Positions 1-9,406 of a stretch of 64,000 nucleotides of DNA are shown one piece after another (positions within the stretch are counted from its first letter, which is position 1; each line of letters opens with the position of its first letter). The DNA lies in contig NZ_CP130713.1 in assembly GCF_030553055.1 (NCBI RefSeq), positions 6,634,001 to 6,698,000 on the forward strand. Direction: 5' to 3'. Under the pieces are notes generated by a model that was not told where the DNA came from, ran no database searches, and worked only from the letters and a program-made list of their open reading frames with translations. This DNA is from Streptomyces sp. XD-27 (GTDB lineage: Bacteria > Actinomycetota > Actinomycetes > Streptomycetales > Streptomycetaceae). Both the position numbers and the translations under genes were made by a program.

Positions 1-357
1 ATGGTCGATGAGCCCCAGCCGGATGCCCAGGACGACTCCTTCGCCGGTTCGCGCGAGCACGTACCGGGCGACTGCCTGGACCGCCGCCTGGGCGACGAAG
101 AGGGCGATCAGCACGCCGATGTAGCCGCCGAGACCGCGGTCGGAGCCGGCCGCCTCGATCACGTTCTTGACCACCAGGGGCTGGGCCAGGCCGAGCGCCG
201 AGCCGACCAGCGTCAGGGCCACCGCGCCCGAGATCCAGCGCCAGTGCCCGCGCAGGACGCGCAGCACCTGGCGCGGCGCCGACGCCGGTACGGCGGGCAC
301 GGGATTCCGGGGCGCGGGACCCGTGGCCGCGGACTCGCGATCGGGGCGGCGGCTCAT
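1..357 (-). CDS. ABC transporter with fused membrane and ATPase parts, lasso-peptide exporter (partial)
   Basis: Only the first 119 residues are present; the gene runs off the left edge. The visible part is a short polar, Pro/Ala-rich N-terminus followed by a hydrophobic segment at about residues 40-65 and another at about 78-95, as in the first two membrane spans of an exporter half-transporter. The ATPase domain would lie outside the window. The ATG at 355-357 overlaps the TGA of the transglutaminase-like gene (ATGA), so the two are translationally coupled. Position at the end of a lasso cluster makes it the likely D component that exports the mature peptide and gives self-immunity; this role is inferred from context. 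Confidence 0.8.
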   Translation of the reverse strand, partial: MSRRPDRESAATGPAPRNPVPAVPASAPRQVLRVLRGHWRWISGAVALTLVGSALGLAQPLVVKNVIEAAGSDRGLGGYIGVLIALFVAQAAVQAVARYVLARTGEGVVLGIRLGLIDH

Positions 358-764
358 GGGACGGTGAAGAAGGTCCGGAAGTAGTCGGGCGGGTGGTCCT
401 CGCCGACCACCAGGCCCTCCGCCTCCACCCAGGCGTGCGCGCCGAACGGGGGTATCCGCCGGACCCCCACGCACCAGGTCGGCCACTGGCCGTGCACCCG
501 GCAGAGCAAGGCGGTCGCCAGGGACCTGGGCAGGCAGCCCTCGGGACCGGTGCAGGCGAGGCTGACCGCGGTGACGGCGTCCCGCGCCGCCTTGGCCTCC
601 GCGTAGCTGGCCGGCCGGGCATCGCGGCTCACCCGGGCGAGCACCGCGCGGATCCGGCGGGGCGGCCGGCGGGCGAGCACCCGGGCGCAGCCGACGGCCA
701 GGTGGGTGAGCATCCGGCGCGGCATCGGCACCGAGCGCGGGTTGTAGGAGATCACGTGGCTCAC
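354..764 (-). CDS. lasso peptide leader protease B2 (transglutaminase-like)
   Basis: A 136-residue protein of the lasso B2 family, the cysteine protease that removes the leader peptide with help from B1. The papain/transglutaminase-type triad is visible: Cys in GCLPRSLA (about residue 77), His in FGAHAWVE (about 110) and an Asp in the following GEDHPPDY stretch. The GTG start at 762-764 is chosen because a strong ribosome site (GGAGAGGAG) sits just before it; the same frame is open far upstream but only as a shadow. It lies 32 nt after B1 and overlaps the exporter start by 4 nt, so B1, B2 and the exporter look like one operon. Confidence 0.9.
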   Translation of the reverse strand: MSHVISYNPRSVPMPRRMLTHLAVGCARVLARRPPRRIRAVLARVSRDARPASYAEAKAARDAVTAVSLACTGPEGCLPRSLATALLCRVHGQWPTWCVGVRRIPPFGAHAWVEAEGLVVGEDHPPDYFRTFFTVP

Positions 765-796
765 CGGACTCTCCTCTCCGACCTGCCGGGTGGACG

Positions 797-1054
797 TCAG
801 GGCTCCAGCAGCCCCGCCGACCGCAGCGTCGCAACCAGCTCCGTCACGTCCACGCGGGCGGTCTCGGCGTCCACGTCGTATGCCTCGGTCAGCTCCCGGG
901 CCGCCTGCTCGGGGGTGCCTCCGGCCAGGAGCGTGCGCAGCGCCTGGGCCCCGGTGGGGTTCAGGTTCCAGTACTGGCCGGTGTCCTCGTCGAGCAGTGC
1001 GATCCCCTCGTCGGTGTCGGCGCGGGACACGCCGTCGCGCAGCCTGAGCGTCAT
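797..1054 (-). CDS. lasso peptide RRE protein B1 (PqqD-like)
   Basis: An 85-residue stand-alone RiPP recognition element of the PqqD fold. In lasso pathways this protein binds the YxxPxLxxxG motif of the leader and delivers the precursor to the B2 protease. Family features are the GIALLDEDTGQYWNLN strand pair at about residues 17-32 and the helical C-terminus rich in Ala, Leu and acidic residues. The ATG at 1052-1054 overlaps the TGA of the cyclase gene in an ATGA junction. The longer reading frame to 1177 is rejected because it runs into the cyclase gene. Confidence 0.9.
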   Translation of the reverse strand: MTLRLRDGVSRADTDEGIALLDEDTGQYWNLNPTGAQALRTLLAGGTPEQAARELTEAYDVDAETARVDVTELVATLRSAGLLEP

Positions 1055-2900
1055 GGCCTCGCTCCCGTGCTCGGGACGGTCGTACGCCGCAGCGTGCGGA
1101 GCCACACCTCGCAGGCGACCGTCTGGTAGAGCGCACCGTGCAGGTCGTGGGGACCGGCGCGCATCGGATTGCGGCACAGCTCACGAAGCCGGGCGGCGTC
1201 GATCAAGCCCATTCTCGCGAGCAGCGAGTCCTCCCACAGCCGTAGGAGTTCCGCCTGGTTCTCGCGCAGGGCGACGTCCAGGTCGGAGATGCCCCCCGCC
1301 TTGGACTGCCGGGTCAGGGCGTCGGCCGGGACGACGCCGCGCATCGCCTCCACGAGCAGCGGTTTGTACTGCCAGGGGGTGTACTTCTCCTCCGGCCGTA
1401 CGGACAGGGACGCCTCGAGCACCCGGTCATCGCTGTAGGGGGCGGCAAGGGTGAGCCCCGCCCGGTCCGCGAGCCAGGCCACCTCGCGGAGCGGACGGGC
1501 CGCGTCCAGTACGCCCAGCAGATTGCCGTGGTGGTCTCGGCGCCCGGCCAGTGGCTCGGCCGACGGCGCCTCGGCGCGGATCAGCTCCCGTACGGCGGTG
1601 GCGGTGTCCACGGTCGCCCACGGCGGCAGCAGCGGCGGTGGCCCCCAACCGAGCGGCGGAGTGTCCCGGGGCGGCGGGGGCCGGTCAGCCGCTCCGAGAC
1701 TCCGAGCAACCAGGCACTGTAGCCCCGGTTGTCCCACAGCTGCCGCAGCATCAGCCCCAGCGGCCAGCGGTACGCGGCGGCGATGCCGCGCAGCCGCCGC
1801 GTAGCGACCACCGGGTGCCGGACCAGCAACGCCCGCAGGTGGAAGGGCAGGCCGCTCAGCAACTCGTCGCCGCAGAAGCCGGTCAGGTGCAGCCGCGAAC
1901 CGCGGGCGAGGGCTCGGTGCGCGATGGTGAACCACCGCGCGTGGTCCGCGGCTGCACGGCAGGGTTCGTCCATGGGCTCGTTGAGGTCCAGCAGGCCGTG
2001 GTAGACGAGCGGTAGCTCCGCCACCGGAATGACGTGGTGCTCCAGGGCGGGCAGCGCGCCCGCGGTGCGCCGCGCCCAGGTCACGTCATCTTCCAGCGGG
2101 TCCGGGCTCGCCGCCGTATACGCGACGACCCGCGCGCCCGACCGGACGGCCAGGCAGCACACCGACGTCGAATCCAGGCCGCTCAGATCGCTGCTGACGA
2201 GCTCGTGCCCCTCGACCCGGGCGGCCACCGCTGCTGCCAGCGCCTCCCGTAGCGCGGCGGCGCCTTCGGCGAGGGACCACCGCGCCTCCGGCGGTGTCCA
2301 CCACCTGGTGTGGTGTGACTGCCCGTCATCGTCGAGGACCAGACAGCTGTCCGTCGGCAGCCCGCGCACCCCACGCCACAGGGGGACGTCGGTCAGCGGC
2401 GGCAGCGCGGGCGGGTCCAGCAGATGCAGCGCCAGACGGCCTTCATCCAGCGGCGCGTCGAGCAGGAAAGCCAAAGTGTCGGCCCGGTCCGCGGCGACGG
2501 TGACGGGCCCGAATTCCGCCGCGAACACCCGTCGGATTCCGGTGACCGTGCCCTGAATGCGAACCTTTCCCGCCACGGACGCGACGACATGGGAACTCCC
2601 GGCCAATGTCGCCGATATGTGGTCGACGTCAGTGACATGATGCAACCGGGCAGCGGCTTCGGTGAGTTCGCGAGTGGTCACGACGTGTTGCCCGATGACC
2701 GCGAGCGCGTTGTTCCCGCAGGTCCCGACGGTCACGGTGCCTGGACGCCAACGTCCCACCAGCCACGGGCGGCCGGAGGGATGTCGGATTCTCTGGTCGG
2801 CGCAACCGCGCAGAGCGCCTTCGACAGGGCCTGCCGCGGAATGATCCGGAAGAGCCACGAACCACGAGGGAAGTGCGGCGAGGCCGGTCGGTCGCACCAC
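1051..2900 (-). pseudogene. lasso cyclase C, asparagine-synthetase-like, interrupted by a frameshift
   Basis: The two halves together give the usual length of about 616 residues. The N-terminal half (GTG at 2898-2900, preceded by GGAAGGGG) has the glutamine-amidotransferase-like region, then the ATP-pyrophosphatase signature LSGLDSTSV near residue 240 and LTGFCGDELL near 340. The C-terminal half continues one frame over from about 1680 with PYSDDRVLEASL and the conserved SKAGG region. The family adenylates the Asp/Glu side chain and closes the isopeptide ring. One extra base in the G4 (1668-1671) or G5 (1676-1680) run of the plus strand restores one open frame, so this may be an assembly error rather than a dead gene. 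It ends in an ATGA overlap with B1. Confidence 0.85.
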
Positions 2901-2922
2901 TGCAAACCGCCCCTTCCAGCCC

Positions 2923-2950
2923 GGTGGCAGGCGATTACACGCCTACCACC
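2923..2950 (-). promoter_or_regulatory. hairpin between lasso precursor and cyclase genes
   Basis: Two 11-bp arms (2923-2933 and 2940-2950), differing by one position that can form a G-U pair in RNA, enclose a 6-nt loop. It lies about 40 nt after the precursor stop and about 25 nt before the cyclase start. Hairpins here are expected to limit read-through so that precursor mRNA exceeds enzyme mRNA; that role is inferred. Confidence 0.5.
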
Positions 2951-2990
2951 AGGTCTTATCCGGATTGGTTACGGTCACTCCGCCGACCGC

Positions 2991-3116
2991 TCAGGTGAAC
3001 AGCGCGTGGTTGCGCCCCAAGAAGTCCTTGGGGCCACGCCGCTTGAACAGGAACAGCCCGGTCGCCTTGGTGAAGGTGCCGACCGCGGTCAGCGTGGGAC
3101 GCTCATATGCGCGCAT
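2991..3116 (-). CDS. lasso peptide precursor A
   Basis: A 41-residue peptide, too short for most gene finders. The leader carries the actinobacterial lasso recognition motif Y4-x2-P7-x-L9-x3-G13, then F15 and the conserved T19-G20 at the usual -2/-1 cleavage positions. Cleavage after G20 leaves a basic 21-residue core beginning L21-F22-L23-F24-K25-R26-R27-G28-P29-K30-D31. The only acidic residue is D31, at core position 11, whereas known rings close at 7 to 9. The codons for L21-F22 and L23-F24 are an exact 6-bp duplication; with one copy the ring would be a normal nine residues. A strong ribosome site (GGAGGTGG) precedes the ATG. It is the first gene of the cluster. Confidence 0.88.
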   Translation of the reverse strand: MRAYERPTLTAVGTFTKATGLFLFKRRGPKDFLGRNHALFT

Positions 3117-3335
3117 ACGGTTTCCACCTCCGTCCGTGCGGGTCGCGCGTGCCCACGACCCCGAACCGGGACGGTATTGAATTGCTCAACTACCAACACT
3201 CGTCCGTGTTTCGGTGGTTCGTTGGCATATACCCAGGATAGACCCGCGTGTGTGCCGTACGCCGTACAGGCGAGTTGCCGGGACCCGCGCGGCGGCAGTG
3301 GGGTGGCGGGCCCGGCAGACGCAGCGGGGGGTGTG

Positions 3336-3364
3336 TTGACGAAACATACGGCGGAGTGCATACT
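3336..3364 (+). promoter_or_regulatory. argG promoter, possibly overlapped by an ArgR box
   Basis: TTGACG at 3336-3341 and CATACT at 3359-3364 are separated by 17 bp, a good housekeeping-type promoter 37 nt before the argG start. The A/T-richer stretch from about 3357 to 3375 (TGCATACTTATACC) resembles half of an arginine-repressor box and would cover the -10 region. The promoter is well supported by spacing; the ArgR site is only a suggestion. The rest of 3117-3335 contains the divergent promoter region of the lasso precursor, where I see no clear -35/-10 pair. Confidence 0.55.
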
Positions 3365-3400
3365 TATACCCATCAGCGTATGGATCGTAAGGAGAATCCC

Positions 3401-4594
3401 GTGACCGAGCGCGTCGTACTCGCCTACTCGGGCGGACTGGACACCTCTGTCGCCATCGGCTGGATCGCCGAGGAGACTGGCGCCGAGGTCATCGCCGTCG
3501 CCGTGGACGTCGGCCAGGGCGGCGAGGACCTGGGCGTCATCCGTAAGCGCGCGCTCGCCTGCGGTGCCGTCGAGGCCGAGGTCGCGGACGCCAAGGACGA
3601 GTTCGCCGACGAGTACTGCCTCCCGGCGATCAAGGCCAATGCGCTGTACATGGACCGTTACCCGCTGGTGTCGGCGCTGTCCCGGCCGACGATCGTCAAG
3701 CACCTCGTCGCCGCCGCCAAGAAGCACGGTGCCTCCACCGTCGCGCACGGCTGCACCGGCAAGGGCAACGACCAGGTCCGGTTCGAGGCCGGGATCTCCT
3801 CCCTCGCCCCCGACCTGAAGTGCATCGCCCCGGTCCGTGACTATGCGATGACGCGGGACAAGGCCATCGCCTTCTGCGAGGCGAAGAACCTGCCGATCGC
3901 GACCACCAAGAAGTCCCCGTACTCGATCGACCAGAACGTCTTCGGGCGGGCCGTGGAGACCGGCTTCCTGGAGGACATTTGGAACGCGCCGATCGAGGAC
4001 ATCTACGAGTACACCTCGAACCCGGCGGTCGCGCGTGAGCCCGACGAGGTCGTGATCTCCTTCCGCGAGGGCGTGCCGGTGGCCATCGACGGCAAGCCCG
4101 TCACCGTGCTCCAGGCCATCCAGCAGCTGAACGAGCGGGCGGGCGCCCAGGGCATCGGCCGGATCGACATGGTCGAGGACCGGCTGGTCGGCATCAAGTC
4201 CCGCGAGGTCTACGAGGCCCCCGGCGCCATCGCGCTGATCACCGCCCACCAGGAGCTGGAGAGCGTCACGGTCGAGCGTGAGCTGGCCCGTTACAAGCGG
4301 CAGGTCGAGCAGCGCTGGGGCGAGCTGGTCTACGACGGCCTGTGGTTCTCCCCGCTCAAGCGGGCCCTGGACGGCTTCATCAACGAGGCCAACCAGCACG
4401 TCACCGGCGACATCCGGATGACGCTGCACGGCGGCCGCGCCGTCGTCACCGGCCGGAAGTCCGACGCCTCGCTGTACGACTTCAACCTCGCCACGTACGA
4501 CACCGGCGACACGTTCGACCAGTCGCTGTCGAAGGGCTTCATCGAGATCTTCGGCATGTCATCGAAGATCGCGGCCAAGCGCGACCTGGCCTGA
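3401..4594 (+). CDS. argG: argininosuccinate synthase
   Basis: A 397-residue enzyme that joins citrulline and aspartate using ATP, the penultimate step of arginine synthesis, in the cytosol. The N-terminal P-loop [10 protein letters not shown] (about residues 7-16), [13 protein letters not shown] near 125 and the KSPYSIDQN stretch near 170 are diagnostic, and the length is typical. The GTG at 3401 is preferred because AAGGAG lies at 3389-3394; an in-frame ATG at 3380 sits upstream of that ribosome site. argH follows, but a perfect hairpin separates them, so they may not share all transcription. Confidence 0.97.
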   Translation: MTERVVLAYSGGLDTSVAIGWIAEETGAEVIAVAVDVGQGGEDLGVIRKRALACGAVEAEVADAKDEFADEYCLPAIKANALYMDRYPLVSALSRPTIVKHLVAAAKKHGASTVAHGCTGKGNDQVRFEAGISSLAPDLKCIAPVRDYAMTRDKAIAFCEAKNLPIATTKKSPYSIDQNVFGRAVETGFLEDIWNAPIEDIYEYTSNPAVAREPDEVVISFREGVPVAIDGKPVTVLQAIQQLNERAGAQGIGRIDMVEDRLVGIKSREVYEAPGAIALITAHQELESVTVERELARYKRQVEQRWGELVYDGLWFSPLKRALDGFINEANQHVTGDIRMTLHGGRAVVTGRKSDASLYDFNLATYDTGDTFDQSLSKGFIEIFGMSSKIAAKRDLA

Positions 4595-4604
4595 CGGTTA
4601 CCGC

Positions 4605-6138
<1,534 letters not shown>

Positions 6139-6178
6139 CCAGGGCGGAGGGGGCCCGCCTGACCGGCCTCACCACGAA

Positions 6179-6220
6179 GAAGCCAGCCCGGTGCCGCTCC
6201 AGCGGCGCCGGGCTGGCTTC
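6179..6220 (+). terminator. hairpin terminator after argH
   Basis: Two 20-nt arms (6179-6198 and 6201-6220), complementary at all but one position, lie 40 nt after the argH stop. The innermost few pairs must open to form a loop. Confidence 0.75.
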
Positions 6221-6236
6221 GCGTCTCCACCCTCCC

Positions 6237-6260
6237 GGATGAGACATTGATGTCTCATCC
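6237..6260 (+). promoter_or_regulatory. TetR-type operator
   Basis: A perfect palindrome with 10-nt arms (GGATGAGACA and TGTCTCATCC) around 4 nt lies 17 nt before the regulator start. A third half-site, TGTCTCAT, recurs at 6271-6278 and runs into the start codon. This is what an autoregulating TetR repressor normally binds; no other gene lies between it and the TetR-MFS pair. Confidence 0.75.
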
Positions 6261-6276
6261 GGGTTATGTTTGTCTC

Positions 6277-6828
6277 ATGTCTGTTGATCGTGCCCACGTG
6301 CTCCGGGAAGCCGCCGCGCTGCTCACCCGTAAATCGACCGCGTCCATGGACGAGATCGCCAGAGCCGCCGGCATCAGCCGCGCCACCCTCCACCGGCACT
6401 TCGCCGGCCGCGACGCGCTGATCCGCGCCCTGGAGGAGCTGGGCATCGAGCAGTTCGAAGGGGCGCTGGACGCTGCCCGACTGGAGGAGGGCGACGCTGT
6501 CGACGCGTTGCGCCGACTGGTCGCGGCCGCGCGCCCGGTCTCCGGGTTCCTCGCCTTCCTCTACACCGAGAACCAGCTCTTCGAGGGCGAGGAGATCAAC
6601 GCGGGCTGGGCCCGGCTGGACGCGCGCGTGGGCGCCCTCTTCCGGCGCGGTCAGGAGGAGGGCGTGCTGCGCATCGACCTGACCCCGGCCTGGCTGACCG
6701 AGGCGTTGTACGGGCTGATCGCGGCGGCCGCCTGGGCGGTCCACGACGGACGGCTCGCCACCAAGGACATGGACTACATGATCGCCGAGCTGCTGCTCGG
6801 CGGAGCGCGGAGGAGTGCCGGGCGATGA
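6277..6828 (+). CDS. TetR-family transcriptional repressor
   Basis: A 183-residue regulator with an N-terminal helix-turn-helix at about residues 22-45 (STASMDEIARAAGISRATLHRHF) and a C-terminal helical ligand domain. The ATG at 6277 is used because the only earlier in-frame start lies inside the operator palindrome. There is no ribosome site before 6277, and TATGTT-like -10 bases lie about 8-10 nt upstream, so the mRNA may be leaderless. It overlaps the efflux gene in an ATGA junction. It probably represses both genes and is released by a substrate of the pump; the ligand is unknown. Confidence 0.92.
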   Translation: MSVDRAHVLREAAALLTRKSTASMDEIARAAGISRATLHRHFAGRDALIRALEELGIEQFEGALDAARLEEGDAVDALRRLVAAARPVSGFLAFLYTENQLFEGEEINAGWARLDARVGALFRRGQEEGVLRIDLTPAWLTEALYGLIAAAAWAVHDGRLATKDMDYMIAELLLGGARRSAGR

Positions 6829-8363
6829 GCGCCAAGCTGACCGAACGGGAAGCCGCCCCCCAGCTGCGGCCCGGACGGTGGCTCGCCCTCGCCGTCCTGG
6901 TGCTCGCCGTCCTGCTGGTCGCCGTGGACGCGACCGTGCTGGGCCTGGCCACCCCGTACCTGAGCGAGGATCTGCGCCCCTCCAGCACCCAGCTGCTGTG
7001 GATAGGCGACGTCTACTCCTTCGTCATCGCCGGACTGCTGGTCTCCATGGGCAGCCTCGGCGACCGCGTCGGCCGCAAGAAGCTGCTGCTCTGGGGCTCG
7101 GTCGCGTTCGGTGCCGTCTCCGTGCTCAACGCCTACGCCGACAGCCCCGAGATGATGATCGCCGCCCGGGCCCTGCTGGGCGTGGCCGGTGCGACGCTCA
7201 TGCCCGCCACCCTCGCCCTGATCCGCAACCTCTTCCACGACCCGCGGGAGCGCAGCCTCGCCGTCGGCATCTGGGGCGCGACCGCCTCGGCCGGTGCCGC
7301 GGTCGGCCCGGTCGTCGGCGGGTTCCTGCTGGAGCACTTCTGGTGGGGGTCGGTGTTCCTCATCAACCTGCCGGTGATGGCGGTCCTCGTCCTCGTCGGC
7401 GTCCGGCTGCTGCCCGAGTCGCGCGACCCCGCGCCCGGCCCCTGGGACCTGCTCAGTGTGGCGCTGTCCCTGGTCGGCGTGGTCGCCGTGGTCTACGGCG
7501 TGAAGGAGGCGGCGGCCTACGGGATGCGCTGGGACGTCGCGGCGGCGGGTGCGGTCGGCGCGGGCGCCCTGCTGTGGTTCGTACGGCGGCAGCTCACCCT
7601 CCCCGTACCGCTGCTGGACATGCGGCTGTTCCGGCACCGCGGCTTCTCCGGGGCGATCCTGGCGGACCTGCTCACGATCCTCGGGCTCTCCGGCCTGATC
7701 TTCTTCCTCTCCCAGTTCCTGCAACTGGTGCAGGGCCGCGAGCCACTGGAGGCGGGGCTCGCCGAACTGCCCGCCGCCATCGGAGCGGTGACGGCCGGGC
7801 TGGTGGCGGGGACGGCGGCCCGCCGGTTCTCGGTGCGGGCCGTGGTCGCCGGCGGACTGGCGGCGGTCGGCCTCGCCCTCGCCGCGCTGGCCTGGCTGGA
7901 GACCGGCACCGGCTATCCGGTGCTCGGTTCGGTCCTGCTGGTCGTCGGCGTCGGCGCGGGCTTCTCCTTCACCGTCACCGCGGACGTCATCCTCTCCAGT
8001 GTGCCCAAGGAGCAGGCCGGTGCCGCCTCCGCGGTGTCGGAGACCGCGTACGAACTGGGCGCGGCGCTCGGCATCGCCGTGCTCGGCTCCATCGTCACCG
8101 GGGTCTACCGCGACTTCACCGTCCCCGCCGGCGCGGCGGGCGTGACCGGCGACGCGCACGACTCCCTCGGCGGTGCCGTGGAGTCGTCGGCCGGGCTGCC
8201 CGCCCCCGTCGCCGCGGACCTGCTGGACTCGGCCCGCGAGGCGTTCGTCGAGGGGCTGCGGAGCGCGGCCGTGGTGGGCGCGTCCGTGCTCCTGGTGGCG
8301 GCGGTGGCGGCCTGGTTCCTGCTGCGCGGGCAGAGGTTGGCGGACAGCGCGCACGAGGAGTGA
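6825..8363 (+). CDS. MFS multidrug efflux transporter, DHA2 (14-TMS) family
   Basis: A 512-residue inner-membrane proton antiporter. Family marks are the VAVDATVLGLATPYLSEDL region in TM1, the cytoplasmic loop motif GDRVGRKK near residue 82-89 and the long hydrophobic series typical of the 14-span QacA/SmvA type. TM5 carries the antiporter motif region GATASAGAAVGPVVGG. It is translationally coupled to the TetR gene, so it is most likely a drug or metabolite exporter under that repressor's control. Substrate cannot be told from sequence. Confidence 0.93.
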   Translation: MSAKLTEREAAPQLRPGRWLALAVLVLAVLLVAVDATVLGLATPYLSEDLRPSSTQLLWIGDVYSFVIAGLLVSMGSLGDRVGRKKLLLWGSVAFGAVSVLNAYADSPEMMIAARALLGVAGATLMPATLALIRNLFHDPRERSLAVGIWGATASAGAAVGPVVGGFLLEHFWWGSVFLINLPVMAVLVLVGVRLLPESRDPAPGPWDLLSVALSLVGVVAVVYGVKEAAAYGMRWDVAAAGAVGAGALLWFVRRQLTLPVPLLDMRLFRHRGFSGAILADLLTILGLSGLIFFLSQFLQLVQGREPLEAGLAELPAAIGAVTAGLVAGTAARRFSVRAVVAGGLAAVGLALAALAWLETGTGYPVLGSVLLVVGVGAGFSFTVTADVILSSVPKEQAGAASAVSETAYELGAALGIAVLGSIVTGVYRDFTVPAGAAGVTGDAHDSLGGAVESSAGLPAPVAADLLDSAREAFVEGLRSAAVVGASVLLVAAVAAWFLLRGQRLADSAHEE

Positions 8364-8445
8364 CCCCGCGACAGTAACCTTCGGTAACGGTGCGGTAGTG
8401 ACGCAGTACTCATTGACGGGCAGTTAACGCGCTAGTGAAATAGCT

Positions 8446-8476
8446 GATCGCCGGTCGACATTGTCGACCGGCGATC
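8446..8476 (+). repeat. 15-bp inverted repeat upstream of the lipase gene
   Basis: Arms 8446-8460 and 8462-8476 are exact reverse complements with a single central base. It lies 28 nt before the lipase start, after possible promoter bases (TTGACG at 8413-8418). It may be an operator or a 5' hairpin; as a terminator for the upstream MFS gene it is 80 nt from that stop. Confidence 0.5.
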
Positions 8477-8503
8477 GGCATGTCCCGATGATGGAGGGGT
8501 TTC

Positions 8504-9328
8504 ATGCGCCTTCGCGCGATTGTCCGTTCGCTGTTCGCCACCGCCGCGGTGGCCGCACTGTCGCTGACCGGGTTAGCCGCCCCGGCAGCCGCCTCGGGAG
8601 CGGACCTTCCGCCGCCCGGAGCCAACAACTGGGCCTGCAAGCCCGATTCCGCCCACCCGGAACCGGTCGTGCTGGTCAACGGCACGCTCAAGCACATGTG
8701 GGAGAACTGGCTCACGCTCTCGCCCAAGCTCAACAGAGCCGGCTACTGCGTCTTCGCCTTCAACTACGGCACGTTGGGCACCGCCCCGATCGCCGACTCC
8801 GCGGCCGAACTGCGCGACTTCGTCGCCGCCGTGCGCTCCGCGACCGGCGCGAGCAAGGTCGACATCGTCGGACACAGCCAGGGCGGCATGATGCCGCGCT
8901 ACTACGTGAAGTTCCTGGGCGGGGCCGACAAGGTCGACGACCTCGTGGGCATCGTGCCGTCCAACCATGGCACGGCCAACCCGCTCGCCCTGGCGGCCGG
9001 CTGGACGTTCTGCCCGGCATGCCTGGACCAGCGCCCCGACTCCGACCTGCTGCGACGGCTCAACTCCGGCAGCGAGACGCCGCCGGGCCCCGACTACACC
9101 GTCATCACCACGCGCTACGACGAGGTGGTGATCCCGTACACCAGCGCCTACCTCAGCGGTCCGGCCGAGCGCGTCACCAACGTCAAGCTCCAGGACCGCT
9201 GCCCGCTCGACCCCTTCATGCACGACCAGTCCCCCAAGGACCCGGTCGTCGCCCAGTGGGTGCTGAACGCCCTGGGCCGCCAGGGCCCGGCCGACCCCGA
9301 CTTCCAGCCCCACTGCCTCAGCCTCTGA
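8504..9328 (+). CDS. secreted triacylglycerol lipase/esterase (lipase class 2, EstA type)
   Basis: A 274-residue alpha/beta hydrolase. A Sec signal peptide covers about residues 1-31 (basic start, hydrophobic core, APAAAS cleavage region). The nucleophile elbow G123-H124-S125-Q126-G127 carries the catalytic serine; the Asp of RYDEVV and a later His in FMHDQ are candidate triad partners. Cysteines in WACKPD, YCVF, CPAC, DRC and the C-terminal HCL suggest disulphides in the exported enzyme. Ribosome site GGAGGGG precedes the ATG. Likely role is extracellular ester or fat hydrolysis. Confidence 0.9.
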   Translation: MRLRAIVRSLFATAAVAALSLTGLAAPAAASGADLPPPGANNWACKPDSAHPEPVVLVNGTLKHMWENWLTLSPKLNRAGYCVFAFNYGTLGTAPIADSAAELRDFVAAVRSATGASKVDIVGHSQGGMMPRYYVKFLGGADKVDDLVGIVPSNHGTANPLALAAGWTFCPACLDQRPDSDLLRRLNSGSETPPGPDYTVITTRYDEVVIPYTSAYLSGPAERVTNVKLQDRCPLDPFMHDQSPKDPVVAQWVLNALGRQGPADPDFQPHCLSL

Positions 9329-9349
9329 AGCCGCCGGCCGCTGAAACGC

Positions 9350-9386
9350 CCAAGGGTCTTCGGAGCGAACCTCCGAAGACCCTTGG
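9350..9386. terminator. bidirectional terminator between lipase and acyltransferase genes
   Basis: A perfect 16-bp stem (9350-9365 with 9371-9386) and a 5-nt loop lie between the converging stops at 9328 and 9407. Confidence 0.85.
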
Positions 9387-9406
9387 GGTCGGTCAGCCGG
9401 CGGGCG

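Noticed and set aside
3380..3400. argG start at ATG 3380
   Set aside because: The AAGGAG ribosome site at 3389-3394 lies after this ATG and is correctly spaced for GTG 3401.
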